A DNA stretch of 64,000 nt, from positions 1 to 64,000 of the forward strand of contig CAVOIB010000012.1 in NCBI GenBank assembly GCA_963695975.1, read 5' to 3'. The notes under the pieces were generated by a model, which made no database searches, was not told the DNA's origin, and saw nothing but the letters and a program-made list of their open reading frames with translations. The first letter of the stretch is position 1, and every line of letters starts with the position of its first letter. Below, in pieces: positions 23,249-31,527 of the stretch. Origin of the DNA: JBBQVZ01 sp963695975. Lineage in GTDB: Bacteria > Actinomycetota > UBA4738 > HRBIN12. The translations under genes and the position numbers were made by a program.

Positions 23249-23716
23249 CTAGGCCTGTCCGGCGCGCGCTCGCGTGATCTGGTCCGCGTGCACGATCGCA
23301 TGGTCGGCGTAGATCTCGAGCCAGTCCTCGACGGAGTAGGCGCCCGACTCGCTGTGCGTGCCGGCCCGCGACCACTCGTCGCCGCTCAGCCGATCGAGCA
23401 GCTCTCCCGACGACGCTCGCACGGCCTTGAACACCGCCATCGAGTGTTCGATCGGACGGTCGTAGTGCAAGACGCGAGCGAACTCGCCCTCGTCGTATCC
23501 CTGGATCGCAGGGTCGTCCTCGACGAGCAGCTTGCGGAGACGGAGGTAGGAGTTGGTCTCCGAGTCCGCGAGGTGATGTACGACCATCCGCGCCGACCAT
23601 CCGCCCGGCGGGGTCCGGTCGAGGTCTTGTTCGGTCGCGCCGTCGAGCGCCTCGTCGACAGCTGCAACCCCTCGCCCGTATCGGGCGATCAGGTCGGCTC
23701 GTCGATCAGGCTCCAC
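23249..23716 (-). CDS. DinB-family (DinB_2) metal-binding protein
   Basis: A 155-residue four-helix-bundle protein. The three metal-binding histidines typical of DinB/YfiT proteins are visible in MVVHHLADSE and in DHAIVHADQI, and PPGGWSARMVV is a family hallmark. Many members are thiol-dependent S-transferases, in actinobacteria using mycothiol or bacillithiol, so a link to mycothiol chemistry is plausible. The start is the GTG at 23716; TAGGCT lies 6 nt upstream (leaderless). It is convergent with the proC operon. Confidence 0.8.
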   Translation of the reverse strand: MEPDRRADLIARYGRGVAAVDEALDGATEQDLDRTPPGGWSARMVVHHLADSETNSYLRLRKLLVEDDPAIQGYDEGEFARVLHYDRPIEHSMAVFKAVRASSGELLDRLSGDEWSRAGTHSESGAYSVEDWLEIYADHAIVHADQITRARAGQA

Positions 23717-23745
23717 CCGCGGAGCCTAGCGGACGGCTTCGCTCG

Positions 23746-24105
23746 CTACCTTGGCTTCGCGTAGTCCGCCATCTGCTCGGAGAAGTCCACGGCAAGCCAA
23801 GCCTCGTCGCCGAGCACCCAGGCGTCGTGTCCCGGATCGATCACGTAAGCGTCCCCTGCTCCGATGCTCGTCTGGCCATCGTCGGTCTCGACCATCAGGG
23901 AGCCGGACACGCAGTACCCCTTGTGCAGGATCATGCACCGGTCCGTGCCGGCGATCGGCTTCACATCGTTGGACCATCGCCAGCCCGGCTCCATCTTCGC
24001 GCGTCCCATCATCGTCGTGCCGATCGTCACCATCTCGGCTATCCCGTTCGGGAACGAACGGGTCTCGTCGGGCTTGTCCAGGCTCTTCACTCCGACCGTG
24101 CCCAT
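23746..24105 (-). CDS. Cupin-domain protein
   Basis: A 119-residue single-domain cupin. Beta-barrel motifs are visible (GWRWSNDVKPIAG, CMILHKGYCVSGSLMVETDD and GAGDAYVIDPGHDAWVLGDE). Histidines that could bind a metal (HKGY, PGHDAW) are present, but the classical motif is incomplete. The ATG at 24105 is chosen because AGGAGGT lies 6 nt upstream; the ATG at 24111 abuts it. TAGAGT in the gap to the FAH gene is a possible -10. Function is unknown. Confidence 0.75.
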   Translation of the reverse strand: MGTVGVKSLDKPDETRSFPNGIAEMVTIGTTMMGRAKMEPGWRWSNDVKPIAGTDRCMILHKGYCVSGSLMVETDDGQTSIGAGDAYVIDPGHDAWVLGDEAWLAVDFSEQMADYAKPR

Positions 24106-24172
24106 GCGCATACCTCCTGCTGTGGGTATCCGGCAACTCTAAACCCGCCGGCCTAACGAGGTCCAGGAGGGC

Positions 24173-24961
24173 TTAGGTTCGGGCGGCGACGCGGTTCCTG
24201 AGGGTGCCGATCCCCTCGGCGGCTAGTTCGATCAGCGCCCCTGGCCACAGACGCCGTGATGGGTCGAGGTCGGCGCTGCCGAAGGGACCGAGCGCGAACG
24301 CGTCGCCGCGCTCGAGCACCGCGAACCGCGATGCCTCGCCGATCATCGCGTAGAGGTTCTCGGCGGCGCCGTTCAGGTTCCCCTTGGCGATCTCCTCGCC
24401 ATCGATCTTCACCTGGATGACCATCAGGTGTGGGTCGAGCTCGTCGGCCGTAACGACGCACGGTCCGATCCCGAGCGGCAGCCCATCGGCGGTGCCGATC
24501 GGATCGCCGCTCGCCCCGTGGGCTGTCCAGTCGCTCACGAGCGTGTAGCCGAAGATGTTCAGTGGGATGTCGTCGGGCGACGCCTGCGCGGTCTTTCGGC
24601 CGAGGACGGCGGCGACCTTCGGCTCGTAGTCGATCCACGCCGCGCCGCCGGGCCACGGGACCTCCTGCTCCGGACCCACGATCCGTCGTTCGACGCCGGG
24701 CGCGCCGGGGGTGAGCAGCGACTTGGGGAAGAGCGGCGGCAGGACGCGCGCCTGCTTGACGACGGCGTGCTTCCGCTCGTCTTCTCGTTCGAGGGCGGCA
24801 CGGGCGGCGTCCATCACGGTTCCGCCGCCGCTCGCTACCAGGGTCTCCAAGGTGGTGGGGAAGGCCGGATGTCCGACGAGGTCGGGCAGGTCGACCACCT
24901 CACCCCCGAGGATCGCTCCCAGTCGCCGGTGCCCCCTCCGGTCGTAGGTCACGAGCCTCAT
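24173..24961 (-). CDS. Fumarylacetoacetate hydrolase family protein
   Basis: A 262-residue FAH-fold enzyme. The family strand order is visible: MRLVTYDRRG, GVVDLPDL-like N-terminus, KSLLTPGAPGVERRIVGPEQ, WIDYEPKVAAVLGRKT (E for metal), GYTLVSDWTAHG and PLGIGPCVVTADEL. The acidic metal-binding triad is plausible but shows departures from the usual D-x-E motif. FAH proteins cleave or decarboxylate acylpyruvates in aromatic and amino-acid catabolism. It is divergent from the P5C dehydrogenase gene. Confidence 0.8.
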   Translation of the reverse strand: MRLVTYDRRGHRRLGAILGGEVVDLPDLVGHPAFPTTLETLVASGGGTVMDAARAALEREDERKHAVVKQARVLPPLFPKSLLTPGAPGVERRIVGPEQEVPWPGGAAWIDYEPKVAAVLGRKTAQASPDDIPLNIFGYTLVSDWTAHGASGDPIGTADGLPLGIGPCVVTADELDPHLMVIQVKIDGEEIAKGNLNGAAENLYAMIGEASRFAVLERGDAFALGPFGSADLDPSRRLWPGALIELAAEGIGTLRNRVAART

Positions 24962-25059
24962 CAGGGAGCCGAAGCATACGCCCGCTCACCTGCGATTTCC
25001 GGGGTTCGACCGACGAACTCACGGTCCGGGGTCGATGGGCGGCCGCGAAGGCCCTCGGC

Positions 25060-25065
25060 TACGAT
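25060..25065 (+). promoter_or_regulatory. Candidate -10 (TACGAT) of the P5C dehydrogenase operon
   Basis: TACGAT lies 58 nt before the ATG, in the only non-coding gap of this divergent pair. It would give a leader of about 50 nt that ends in the GAGGAAGGGG ribosome binding site. Confidence 0.4.
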
Positions 25066-25122
25066 GGCGCCCGTATCCACCCGCGGTTCCACCGCGCATC
25101 TCGAGGAAGGGGATGACGTCTG

Positions 25123-26688
25123 ATGTCGACGAAGTTCCGCATCACCTACGCGACCCTGTCGGCGGACAACGAAGAGCTCCAGCAGGCCTACGACGAGGCA
25201 GCCGAGAGGATGAAAGGCGAGCTCGGCAAGGACTACCCCGTCATCGTGAACGGCGAGGAGCGCTGGCGCGAGGACAGATACATCGAGCCCTCGCCGATCG
25301 ACCACGACGTCGTGATCGGGCGCTTCTCGCAGGCGACCCCCGAAGACGTCGAGGACGCCGTAGCCGCCGCCAAAGCATTCTCGCTCGAGTGGGACCGCAT
25401 AGGGTGGAAGGAGCGAGTCCGCGTCCTTCGCAACGCCGCCGACATCATGGAGGAGCGGCTGTTCGACCTGGCGGCGCTGATGGCCTACGAGGTCGGCAAG
25501 AGCCGTCTGGAGGCGCTCGGCGATGTCCAGGAGACGGCGGAGCTGATCCGCTGGAACTGCGACGAGATGGAGAAGCACGACGGCTTCCGGACGCCGATGA
25601 GCGGCCTCGGCGCAGCCGGCGACTACTACGACGTGATGCGCCCCTACGGCGTGTGGGCCGTGATCAGCCCGTTCAACTTCCCGATGGCGCTGTCGGGCGG
25701 CCCTTCGTCCGGCGCCCTCGTGGCCGGCAACTGCGTCGTGTTGAAGCCCTCGAACCAAGGCGCGCTGCTCGGCTACAAGCTCTACGAGTGCTACCGAGAT
25801 GGCGGCGTCCCCGCCGGTGCGTTCCACCTGGTCGTCGGTCGTGGCGCGGTGGCGGGCGAGGCGCTCTGGAAGCATCCTGACGTCGGCGGCATCACGTTCA
25901 CCGGCTCGTACCAGGTGGGCATGAGCATCTACAGGGAGTTCGCGACCGACCATCCGAAGCCCGTGATCTGCGAGATGGGCGGGAAGAACCCGGCGATCGT
26001 GACGAAGAACGCCGACCTCGACGTGGCGACGGACGGCGTACTACGGTCGGCCTTCGGGTTCGGGGGACAGAAGTGCTCGGCATGCTCGCGCGTCTTCGTG
26101 GAGCGCGAGGTGTACGGCGACTTCCTCGGTCTGCTGAAGGAGAAGACCCAGAAGATCAAGGTCGGTAACCCGATCGAGCGTGACGTCTACCTGGGGCCGA
26201 TCATCAACGAGGCCGCGCTCGACACGTTCGAGGAGGCCGCGGCCGAGGCCGGGAAGAACGGCACGCTCGTGACCGGCGGGGAGCGGATCATCGAGGGCGA
26301 CTTGGGTCGCGGCCTGTTCGTGCAGCCCACGATCGCCGAGGTGCCCGACGACAGCTGGCTCTGGAAGAAGGAGCTCTTCGTCCCGTTCGTCACGGTCGCG
26401 CCGTTCGACGAGCTGGGCGACGCGATCGAGAAGGCGAACGCGACCGAGTACGGCCTCACCGCCGGCCTGTTCAGCACGGACCAGGCCGAGATCGACGAAT
26501 GGCTCGACCGGATCCAGGCCGGCGTCGTCTACGTGAACCGCCGGGCCGGCGCGACCACGGGTGCCTGGCCGGGTGTCCAGCCGTTCGGCGGCTGGAAGGG
26601 GTCGGGGACGACCGGCAAGGCCGGCGGCGGACCGTACTACGTCTCGCTGTACCTGCGGGAGCAGTCGCGGACGGTGATCTCGGAGTGA
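25123..26688 (+). CDS. L-glutamate gamma-semialdehyde (P5C) dehydrogenase
   Basis: A 521-residue NAD-dependent aldehyde dehydrogenase that oxidises glutamate semialdehyde, formed from P5C, to glutamate. ISPFNFPMALSGGPSSGAL, VLKPSNQGALLGYK, ITFTGSYQVG, the catalytic Glu in CEMGGKN (about 286), the catalytic Cys in GGQKCSACSRV (about 318), and NRRAGATTGAWPGVQPFGGW with SGTTGKAGG are all characteristic of the RocA/PruA type. With proline dehydrogenase 3 kb upstream it completes proline oxidation to glutamate. The stop overlaps the next start by 4 nt. GAGGAAGGGG precedes the ATG. Confidence 0.92.
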   Translation: MSTKFRITYATLSADNEELQQAYDEAAERMKGELGKDYPVIVNGEERWREDRYIEPSPIDHDVVIGRFSQATPEDVEDAVAAAKAFSLEWDRIGWKERVRVLRNAADIMEERLFDLAALMAYEVGKSRLEALGDVQETAELIRWNCDEMEKHDGFRTPMSGLGAAGDYYDVMRPYGVWAVISPFNFPMALSGGPSSGALVAGNCVVLKPSNQGALLGYKLYECYRDGGVPAGAFHLVVGRGAVAGEALWKHPDVGGITFTGSYQVGMSIYREFATDHPKPVICEMGGKNPAIVTKNADLDVATDGVLRSAFGFGGQKCSACSRVFVEREVYGDFLGLLKEKTQKIKVGNPIERDVYLGPIINEAALDTFEEAAAEAGKNGTLVTGGERIIEGDLGRGLFVQPTIAEVPDDSWLWKKELFVPFVTVAPFDELGDAIEKANATEYGLTAGLFSTDQAEIDEWLDRIQAGVVYVNRRAGATTGAWPGVQPFGGWKGSGTTGKAGGGPYYVSLYLREQSRTVISE

Positions 26689-28037
26689 GCCTGGAGGACA
26701 TGGAGATCGAGGGCTTGGCGAACGCGCAGGCCCCGAACCTGATCACCGACGTCCCGGGACCGAACGCCCAGGACGTGCTGGAGCGGGACGGTCGGGTGAC
26801 GAGCCCGTCGCTGCCTCGCGTGTACTCGTTCGTGCCCAAACGCGGCTCGGGCTCGGTGGTGGAGGACGTCGACGGCAACCGATTCCTCGATCTGAACGCA
26901 GGGATCGCGGTGACCTCCACCGGGCACTGCCATCCGAAGGTCGTGGCGGCGATCCAAGAGCAGGCGGCCGCGCTGATCCACTACTCGGCGAGCGACTTCT
27001 TCCTGCCGATCTACTCCGAGGTCGCGGAACGGCTGGACGAGATCGCGCCGATGTCGGGTCCTGTGCGCTCGTTCCTCACGAACTCCGGGACGGAGGCGGT
27101 CGAGGCTTCCATCAAGCTCGCTCGGTGGGTGACGGGTCGGCAATACATCCTTGCGTTCTACAACTCGTTCCACGGCCGGTCCTATGGGAGCGTGTCCCTC
27201 ACCGCGTCGAAGGCCGGCTACCGGGCAGGGTTCGGACCGCTGTTGCCCGGTGTGATGCACGCCTACTACGGCGACGGGCGCGACATGCACATGGCGCCGG
27301 GATCCGCCGAGGACGGCTTCCCCACGATCGACTACATCGAGCACTTCTTGTTCCGCAAGATGGTGTCGCCGCTCGAAGTGGCAGCGATCGTGGTCGAGCC
27401 GATCCTAGGCGAGGGCGGGTACATCGTCCCGCCCGACGGTTGGCTCATGGCGCTCCGTGAGCTCTGCGACCGCCACGGGATCCTCCTCGTATGCGACGAG
27501 GTGCAGAGCGGTATGGGGCGCACGGGGAAGATGTGGGCGGTGGAGCACGCCGGCGTCGAGCCAGACATCCTCCTCGCGGGGAAGGGTATCGCGAGCGGCA
27601 TGCCGCTCGGCGCCATGATCGCCAAGGACTCGAAGATGACGTGGACGATCGGCACGCACGGGTCCACGTACGGCGGGAACGCGGTCTCGTGCGCGGCAGC
27701 GCTGGCGACGATCGACGTGATCCGCGAGGAGCACCTGCTGGAGAACGCATCCAAGGTGGGCGACGTACTGCTCAACGGCCTCCGAGACCTGCAGGAGCGG
27801 AACGATCGTATCCGTGAGATCCGCGGGCTCGCCCTGATGATCGGCATCGAGCTCCCGGATCATCACTCGATGGTGGCGGTGGAGCAAGCCGCGTTCCAGA
27901 GGGGGCTGCTTGCGCTCGGGTGCGGCGAGAGCACGATCCGGATGTCCCCCCCGCTCGTCTTCCGCGAGGATCAGGCGCGACTGGCTCTCGAGATCTTCGA
28001 AGGTGCGCTCGCGGACGTCGAGACCTCCGGTCCATAG
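26685..28037 (+). CDS. Class III (PLP) aminotransferase, ornithine/GABA-type
   Basis: A 450-residue fold-type I aminotransferase. DVDGNRFLDLNAGIAVTSTG, TNSGTEAVEASIKLARW, NSFHGRSYGS, VEPILGEGGYIVPP, CDEVQSGMGRTGKMW and the PLP lysine in LLAGKGIASGMPLG (about 300) are all present. GABA, ornithine, acetylornithine and lysine-epsilon aminotransferases share these features. Coupling to P5C dehydrogenase (GTGA overlap) suggests it transfers an omega-amino group, for example from ornithine, which would yield glutamate semialdehyde for the neighbouring enzyme. The first 40 residues form an unusual extension. GTG 26685 is the likely start. Confidence 0.85.
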   Translation: MSLEDMEIEGLANAQAPNLITDVPGPNAQDVLERDGRVTSPSLPRVYSFVPKRGSGSVVEDVDGNRFLDLNAGIAVTSTGHCHPKVVAAIQEQAAALIHYSASDFFLPIYSEVAERLDEIAPMSGPVRSFLTNSGTEAVEASIKLARWVTGRQYILAFYNSFHGRSYGSVSLTASKAGYRAGFGPLLPGVMHAYYGDGRDMHMAPGSAEDGFPTIDYIEHFLFRKMVSPLEVAAIVVEPILGEGGYIVPPDGWLMALRELCDRHGILLVCDEVQSGMGRTGKMWAVEHAGVEPDILLAGKGIASGMPLGAMIAKDSKMTWTIGTHGSTYGGNAVSCAAALATIDVIREEHLLENASKVGDVLLNGLRDLQERNDRIREIRGLALMIGIELPDHHSMVAVEQAAFQRGLLALGCGESTIRMSPPLVFREDQARLALEIFEGALADVETSGP

Positions 28038-28046
28038 GAGGTTGCG

Positions 28047-28424
28047 GTGACGCTCTCCGTCGACACGCTGACGATCGACTGTCACGACCCGAAGCTGCTC
28101 GCCGCCTTCTGGTGCGAGGCACTGGGCTATCGGCTGGACGAGATCGACGACGAGGGCGCCGTGATCAAGCCGGCCGGCGGTCCCGGGGGCGCGATGTTGT
28201 TCCAGGTCGTCCCCGAGGGCAAGAGCGTCAAGAATCGCCTCCATCTGGACCTGCGCCCGAGCGGCTCGATGGCTGCCGAGGTCGCGCGACTCGAGGAAGC
28301 CGGCGCCACCGCGATCACCCGCGTCGACGAGGGCGGCAGCTTCTGGACCGTGATGCTCGACCCCGAGGGCAACGAGTTCTGCGTGCTGCGCGGCCCCGAG
28401 GACGGATGGTCGGGTGAGCTCTGA
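28047..28424 (+). CDS. VOC (glyoxalase-like) protein
   Basis: A 125-residue protein of the vicinal oxygen chelate fold, glyoxalase_6-like: LTIDCHDPKLLAAFWCEALG, RLHLDLRPSG, EAGATAI and LDPEGNEFCVL. Proteins of this subgroup often lack catalytic function or bind small molecules. The start is GTG 28047, with AGGAGG 5 nt upstream, and its end overlaps the CoA-transferase subunit start by 11 nt, so it is part of the operon. Confidence 0.82.
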   Translation: MTLSVDTLTIDCHDPKLLAAFWCEALGYRLDEIDDEGAVIKPAGGPGGAMLFQVVPEGKSVKNRLHLDLRPSGSMAAEVARLEEAGATAITRVDEGGSFWTVMLDPEGNEFCVLRGPEDGWSGEL

Positions 28425-29337
28425 CAAGGTCGCGACCATGCACGACGCCGTCGAGGCGCTGGTGCGGGACGGCGACACCGTGGCGATCGAGGGATTCACG
28501 CACCTGATCTGCTTCGCGGCGGGGCACGAGATCATCCGCCAGCGCCGCCGGGACCTGACGCTCTGCCGTCTGACCCCCGACGTGGTCTACGACCAGATGA
28601 TCGGGGCAGGCGTCGCGTCGAAGCTCGTGTTCTCTTGGCTCGGCAACCCCGGCGTCGGCTCGCTCCACGCGATCAGGCGGCGGATCGAACACGACGACCC
28701 CGCGCCGCTGGAGATCGAGGAGTACTCGCACTTCGGCATGGTCTGCCGGTACGTGGCCGGCGCGTCGAATCTGCCGTTCTTCCCGATCCGCAGCTACTAC
28801 GAGTCCGACATCCCGAAGGTGAACCCGAACATCCGCTCGATGGTCTCGCCGTACGAGGACGCGACCGAGATCCACGTGGTGCCGCCGCTGAGGCCCGACG
28901 TCGCGATCGTGCACGCGCAACGCGCCGACGCAAGCGGCGACGCGCAGATCTGGGGGCTGCTCGGCTGCCAGAAAGAGGCCGCGTTCGCCGCCGATCGCGT
29001 GATCGTGGTGTGCGAGGAGATGGTGGAGGAGTCGGTGATCCGCGCCGACCCGAACCGCACCGTGATCCCCGGGGTGATCGTCGACGCCGTGGTGGAGGAG
29101 CCGTTCGCGTGCCATCCGTCGTTCACGCAGGGGTACTACGACCGCGACAACGCGTTCTACCTGCAGTGGGACCGGATCGCGCGCGACGCTGCCTCGCTCG
29201 ACGCCTGGCTGGACGAGTGGGTCCACGGCCTGGCGAACCACGCCGAGTACGTGGAGAAGATGGGCGCGGCGCACTGGGACGGTCTGCGCCCCCAGCCGGC
29301 GATGTCGGGCGAGGTCGATTACGGGAGGTACGCGTGA
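28414..29337 (+). CDS. CoA-transferase subunit A (GctA/IpdA-like)
   Basis: A 307-residue subunit of a family I CoA transferase. ALVRDGDTVAIEGFTHLICFAAGHEI, the GxGxxG-like SWLGNPGVGSLHA, LPFFPIRSYYESDIP, ALRPDVAIVHAQRADASGDAQIWG and PGVIVDAVVEEPFACHPSF fit glutaconate CoA-transferase subunit A and the related IpdA of steroid degradation. The subunits move CoA between dicarboxylates or, in IpdAB, open a ring. Which acid it uses cannot be read. It overlaps subunit B by 4 nt. Confidence 0.85.
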   Translation: MSSDKVATMHDAVEALVRDGDTVAIEGFTHLICFAAGHEIIRQRRRDLTLCRLTPDVVYDQMIGAGVASKLVFSWLGNPGVGSLHAIRRRIEHDDPAPLEIEEYSHFGMVCRYVAGASNLPFFPIRSYYESDIPKVNPNIRSMVSPYEDATEIHVVPPLRPDVAIVHAQRADASGDAQIWGLLGCQKEAAFAADRVIVVCEEMVEESVIRADPNRTVIPGVIVDAVVEEPFACHPSFTQGYYDRDNAFYLQWDRIARDAASLDAWLDEWVHGLANHAEYVEKMGAAHWDGLRPQPAMSGEVDYGRYA

Positions 29338-30119
29338 GCGACGCGCCGGCCGCCGACCCCGGCTACTCGAAGTCCGAGATCATGATCGCCGCGAGCGCTC
29401 GGCAGCTGGGCGCGGTAACGAACTGCTTCGTGGGCGTTGGGCTGCCGAACATCGTGTGCAACCTGGCCCAGCGCACGGTCGCACCGCACCTCCAGCTCGT
29501 CTACGAGTCGGGCGTGTTCGGCGCGCGGCCCGAGCGGCTGCCGCTGTCGATCGGTGACCCGACGCTCGTCACGGGCGCCACCGCCGTGACGTCGATGTTC
29601 GAGCTGTTCGCTTACTACCTACAGGCCGGCCTGATAGACGTGGCGTTCCTGGGCGCCGCGCAGATCGATCGATTCGGGAACATCAACACGACCGTGATCG
29701 GCGACTACACGAAGCCGAAGGTCCGGCTCCCGGGAAGCGGCGGCGCGTGCGAGATCGCGATCAACGCTCGGCAGGTCATGGTGATCATGCGGCAGGGCAC
29801 GCGGTCGTTCGTGGACACGATCGACTTCCGGACCTCGCCCGGGCACTCAGGCGATCGCGTGCACGACGCCGCGCGGGGCTGGTGGGGGAGCGGTCCGACG
29901 TCCGTCGTCACCGACCTCGGGACCTACGCGTTCGACGAGTCCACGGGTGAGATGACGCTCGCCACGCTGCATCCGCGGGTCACGCTCGACATGATCCGCC
30001 AGAACATGGGATGGGAGCCGCGAGTGGCCGGCGACCTCGCCGAGACCCCGGCTCCATCGACCGAAGAACTCCGGCTGATCCGCGAGGAGCTCGACCCCCT
30101 CGGCGTCTATACGAAGTAG
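29334..30119 (+). CDS. CoA-transferase subunit B (GctB/IpdB-like)
   Basis: A 261-residue beta subunit. NCFVGVGLPNIVCNLAQRTV, QLVYESGVFGARPERLPLSIGD, GLIDVAFLGAAQIDRFGNIN and GGACEIAINARQVMVIM are the expected folds. The glutamate in YESG occupies the place of the catalytic Glu used by family I CoA transferases, suggesting an active transferase. It starts at GTG 29334 inside the end of subunit A. A 31-codon ORF and then a class III aminotransferase follow, so the CoA transferase probably acts on an acid produced by transamination. Confidence 0.85.
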   Translation: MSDAPAADPGYSKSEIMIAASARQLGAVTNCFVGVGLPNIVCNLAQRTVAPHLQLVYESGVFGARPERLPLSIGDPTLVTGATAVTSMFELFAYYLQAGLIDVAFLGAAQIDRFGNINTTVIGDYTKPKVRLPGSGGACEIAINARQVMVIMRQGTRSFVDTIDFRTSPGHSGDRVHDAARGWWGSGPTSVVTDLGTYAFDESTGEMTLATLHPRVTLDMIRQNMGWEPRVAGDLAETPAPSTEELRLIREELDPLGVYTK

Positions 30120-30124
30120 GTACC

Positions 30125-30220
30125 GTGTCGCCCATGTTCGAACGCGAACGTCCCACCGGGCTCCGCCACGTGTTCGATGCGTTCGACGGTCCCCTCACGA
30201 AGGACGCTCGCAGCCGGTGA
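30125..30220 (+). CDS. Possible 31-residue leader or small protein
   Basis: GTG 30125 (or ATG 30134) opens a short frame, MSPMFERERPTGLRHVFDAF then DGPLTKDARSR, that ends in TGA overlapping the GTG of the next aminotransferase. The position and 4-nt overlap suggest translational coupling. No ribosome binding site or similarity is seen; it may equally be a chance frame. Confidence 0.35.
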   Translation: MSPMFERERPTGLRHVFDAFDGPLTKDARSR

Positions 30221-31527
30221 GCAGCGTCTTCCCGCGGGTGCTGAACCGCACGCTCCCCACCGCCGTCTCGGCGGAGGGCGCGTGGATCGTGGATGCCGAC
30301 GGGAAGCGCTACCTGGACGCCGCCGGGGGTGCGATCGTGGTCGGTGTCGGGCACGGCGACCGCGAGCTGATCGATGCCGCCACGGAGCAGCTGCACAAGA
30401 CGCAGTACGTGCACGGCACGATGTTCACCACGGAGGCGGTGGATGCCTACGCGGCGGAGGTCGCCGTCAGGTTGCCGATGGATGACCCTCGTATCTACCC
30501 GGTCTCGGGCGGAAGCGAGGCCGTCGAGACGGCGATCAAGCTGGCGCGCTCATACCACCTTGCTCGGGGCGAGGAGGCACGCACGGCCATCGTCGCCCGC
30601 CGGAGCTCGTATCACGGGAACACGCTCGGCGCGCTCGACGTGAGTGGGAAGGAGCCGATCCGCAAGCCGTACACGCCGTGGCTGGGGCGGTTCATGCACG
30701 CGCCGGCCGCCTACGAGTACCGGTGCGACAATCCCCAGCATCCGAGCGGGTGCGGCGCCTGGCACGCGGCCGAGCTCGAGCGGATGATCTCGCTCGCGGG
30801 CGCGGAGAACGTGGCGGCGTTCGTGGCGGAGCCCATCGGAGGTGCGACGCTCGGAGCGGCGGTTCCCTCCGGCGATTACTGGCCGGCGATCGTGGAGGTC
30901 TGCCGCGGACACGGTGTGCTCGTGATCGCCGACGAGGTGATGACCGGCTTCGGCCGCACCGGCCGATGGTTCGGCGTGGACCACTGGGGGGTGCGGCCCG
31001 ACATCATCACGGCGGGCAAGGGAACGACGAGCGGCTACGTCCCGTTCGGCTTCGCGGCCGCGAGCGGCGACGTGTTCGAGGCCGTGTCCGCGGCCGGGTT
31101 CGTCCACGGATTCACCTGGTCGCACAACGCGCTCGGCGCCGCGGTGGGTCGCGCGGTCCTGCACCGGCTGTCGCGTGACGGTCTGGTCGAACGGAGCGCC
31201 GTGCGCGGAGCGCGCCTCCTCGAGGACCTCCGGTCGGCGCTCGAAGACGTGCCGATCGTGGGCGACGTCCGCGGCCTGGGCATGATGATCGGCATCGAGC
31301 TGGTCCGCGAGCCCGAGACCAAGGAGCCGTTCGCGCGCGCCGATGCCGTGACCGAGCGCGTCGTCGCTGCCGCGAAGGAGGCCGGGCTCTTGCTCTACTC
31401 GAGCACGGGTCACGTGGCGGGCGGCAACGGCGATCTGTTGATGCTGGGTCCGCCGTTCGTGCTGACCGACGAGGACGCGGCGGTGCTCGTGGAGCGGACC
31501 GTGGACGCGATCCGCTCGGTCTCGTGA
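30217..31527 (+). CDS. Class III aminotransferase
   Basis: A 436-residue PLP enzyme. GAWIVDADGKRYLDAAGGAI, VSGGSEAVETAIKLARSYH, RRSSYHGNTLGALDVSG, FVAEPIGGATLGAAVP, IADEVMTGFGRTGRWF and the PLP lysine in TAGKGTTSGYVPFG (about 268) are clear. This is the omega-amino-acid:pyruvate or taurine/beta-alanine subgroup rather than GABA/ornithine. The start (GTG 30217) overlaps the upstream 31-codon ORF, and its end overlaps the AcuC-like gene by 4 nt. Confidence 0.87.
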   Translation: MSSVFPRVLNRTLPTAVSAEGAWIVDADGKRYLDAAGGAIVVGVGHGDRELIDAATEQLHKTQYVHGTMFTTEAVDAYAAEVAVRLPMDDPRIYPVSGGSEAVETAIKLARSYHLARGEEARTAIVARRSSYHGNTLGALDVSGKEPIRKPYTPWLGRFMHAPAAYEYRCDNPQHPSGCGAWHAAELERMISLAGAENVAAFVAEPIGGATLGAAVPSGDYWPAIVEVCRGHGVLVIADEVMTGFGRTGRWFGVDHWGVRPDIITAGKGTTSGYVPFGFAAASGDVFEAVSAAGFVHGFTWSHNALGAAVGRAVLHRLSRDGLVERSAVRGARLLEDLRSALEDVPIVGDVRGLGMMIGIELVREPETKEPFARADAVTERVVAAAKEAGLLLYSSTGHVAGGNGDLLMLGPPFVLTDEDAAVLVERTVDAIRSVS

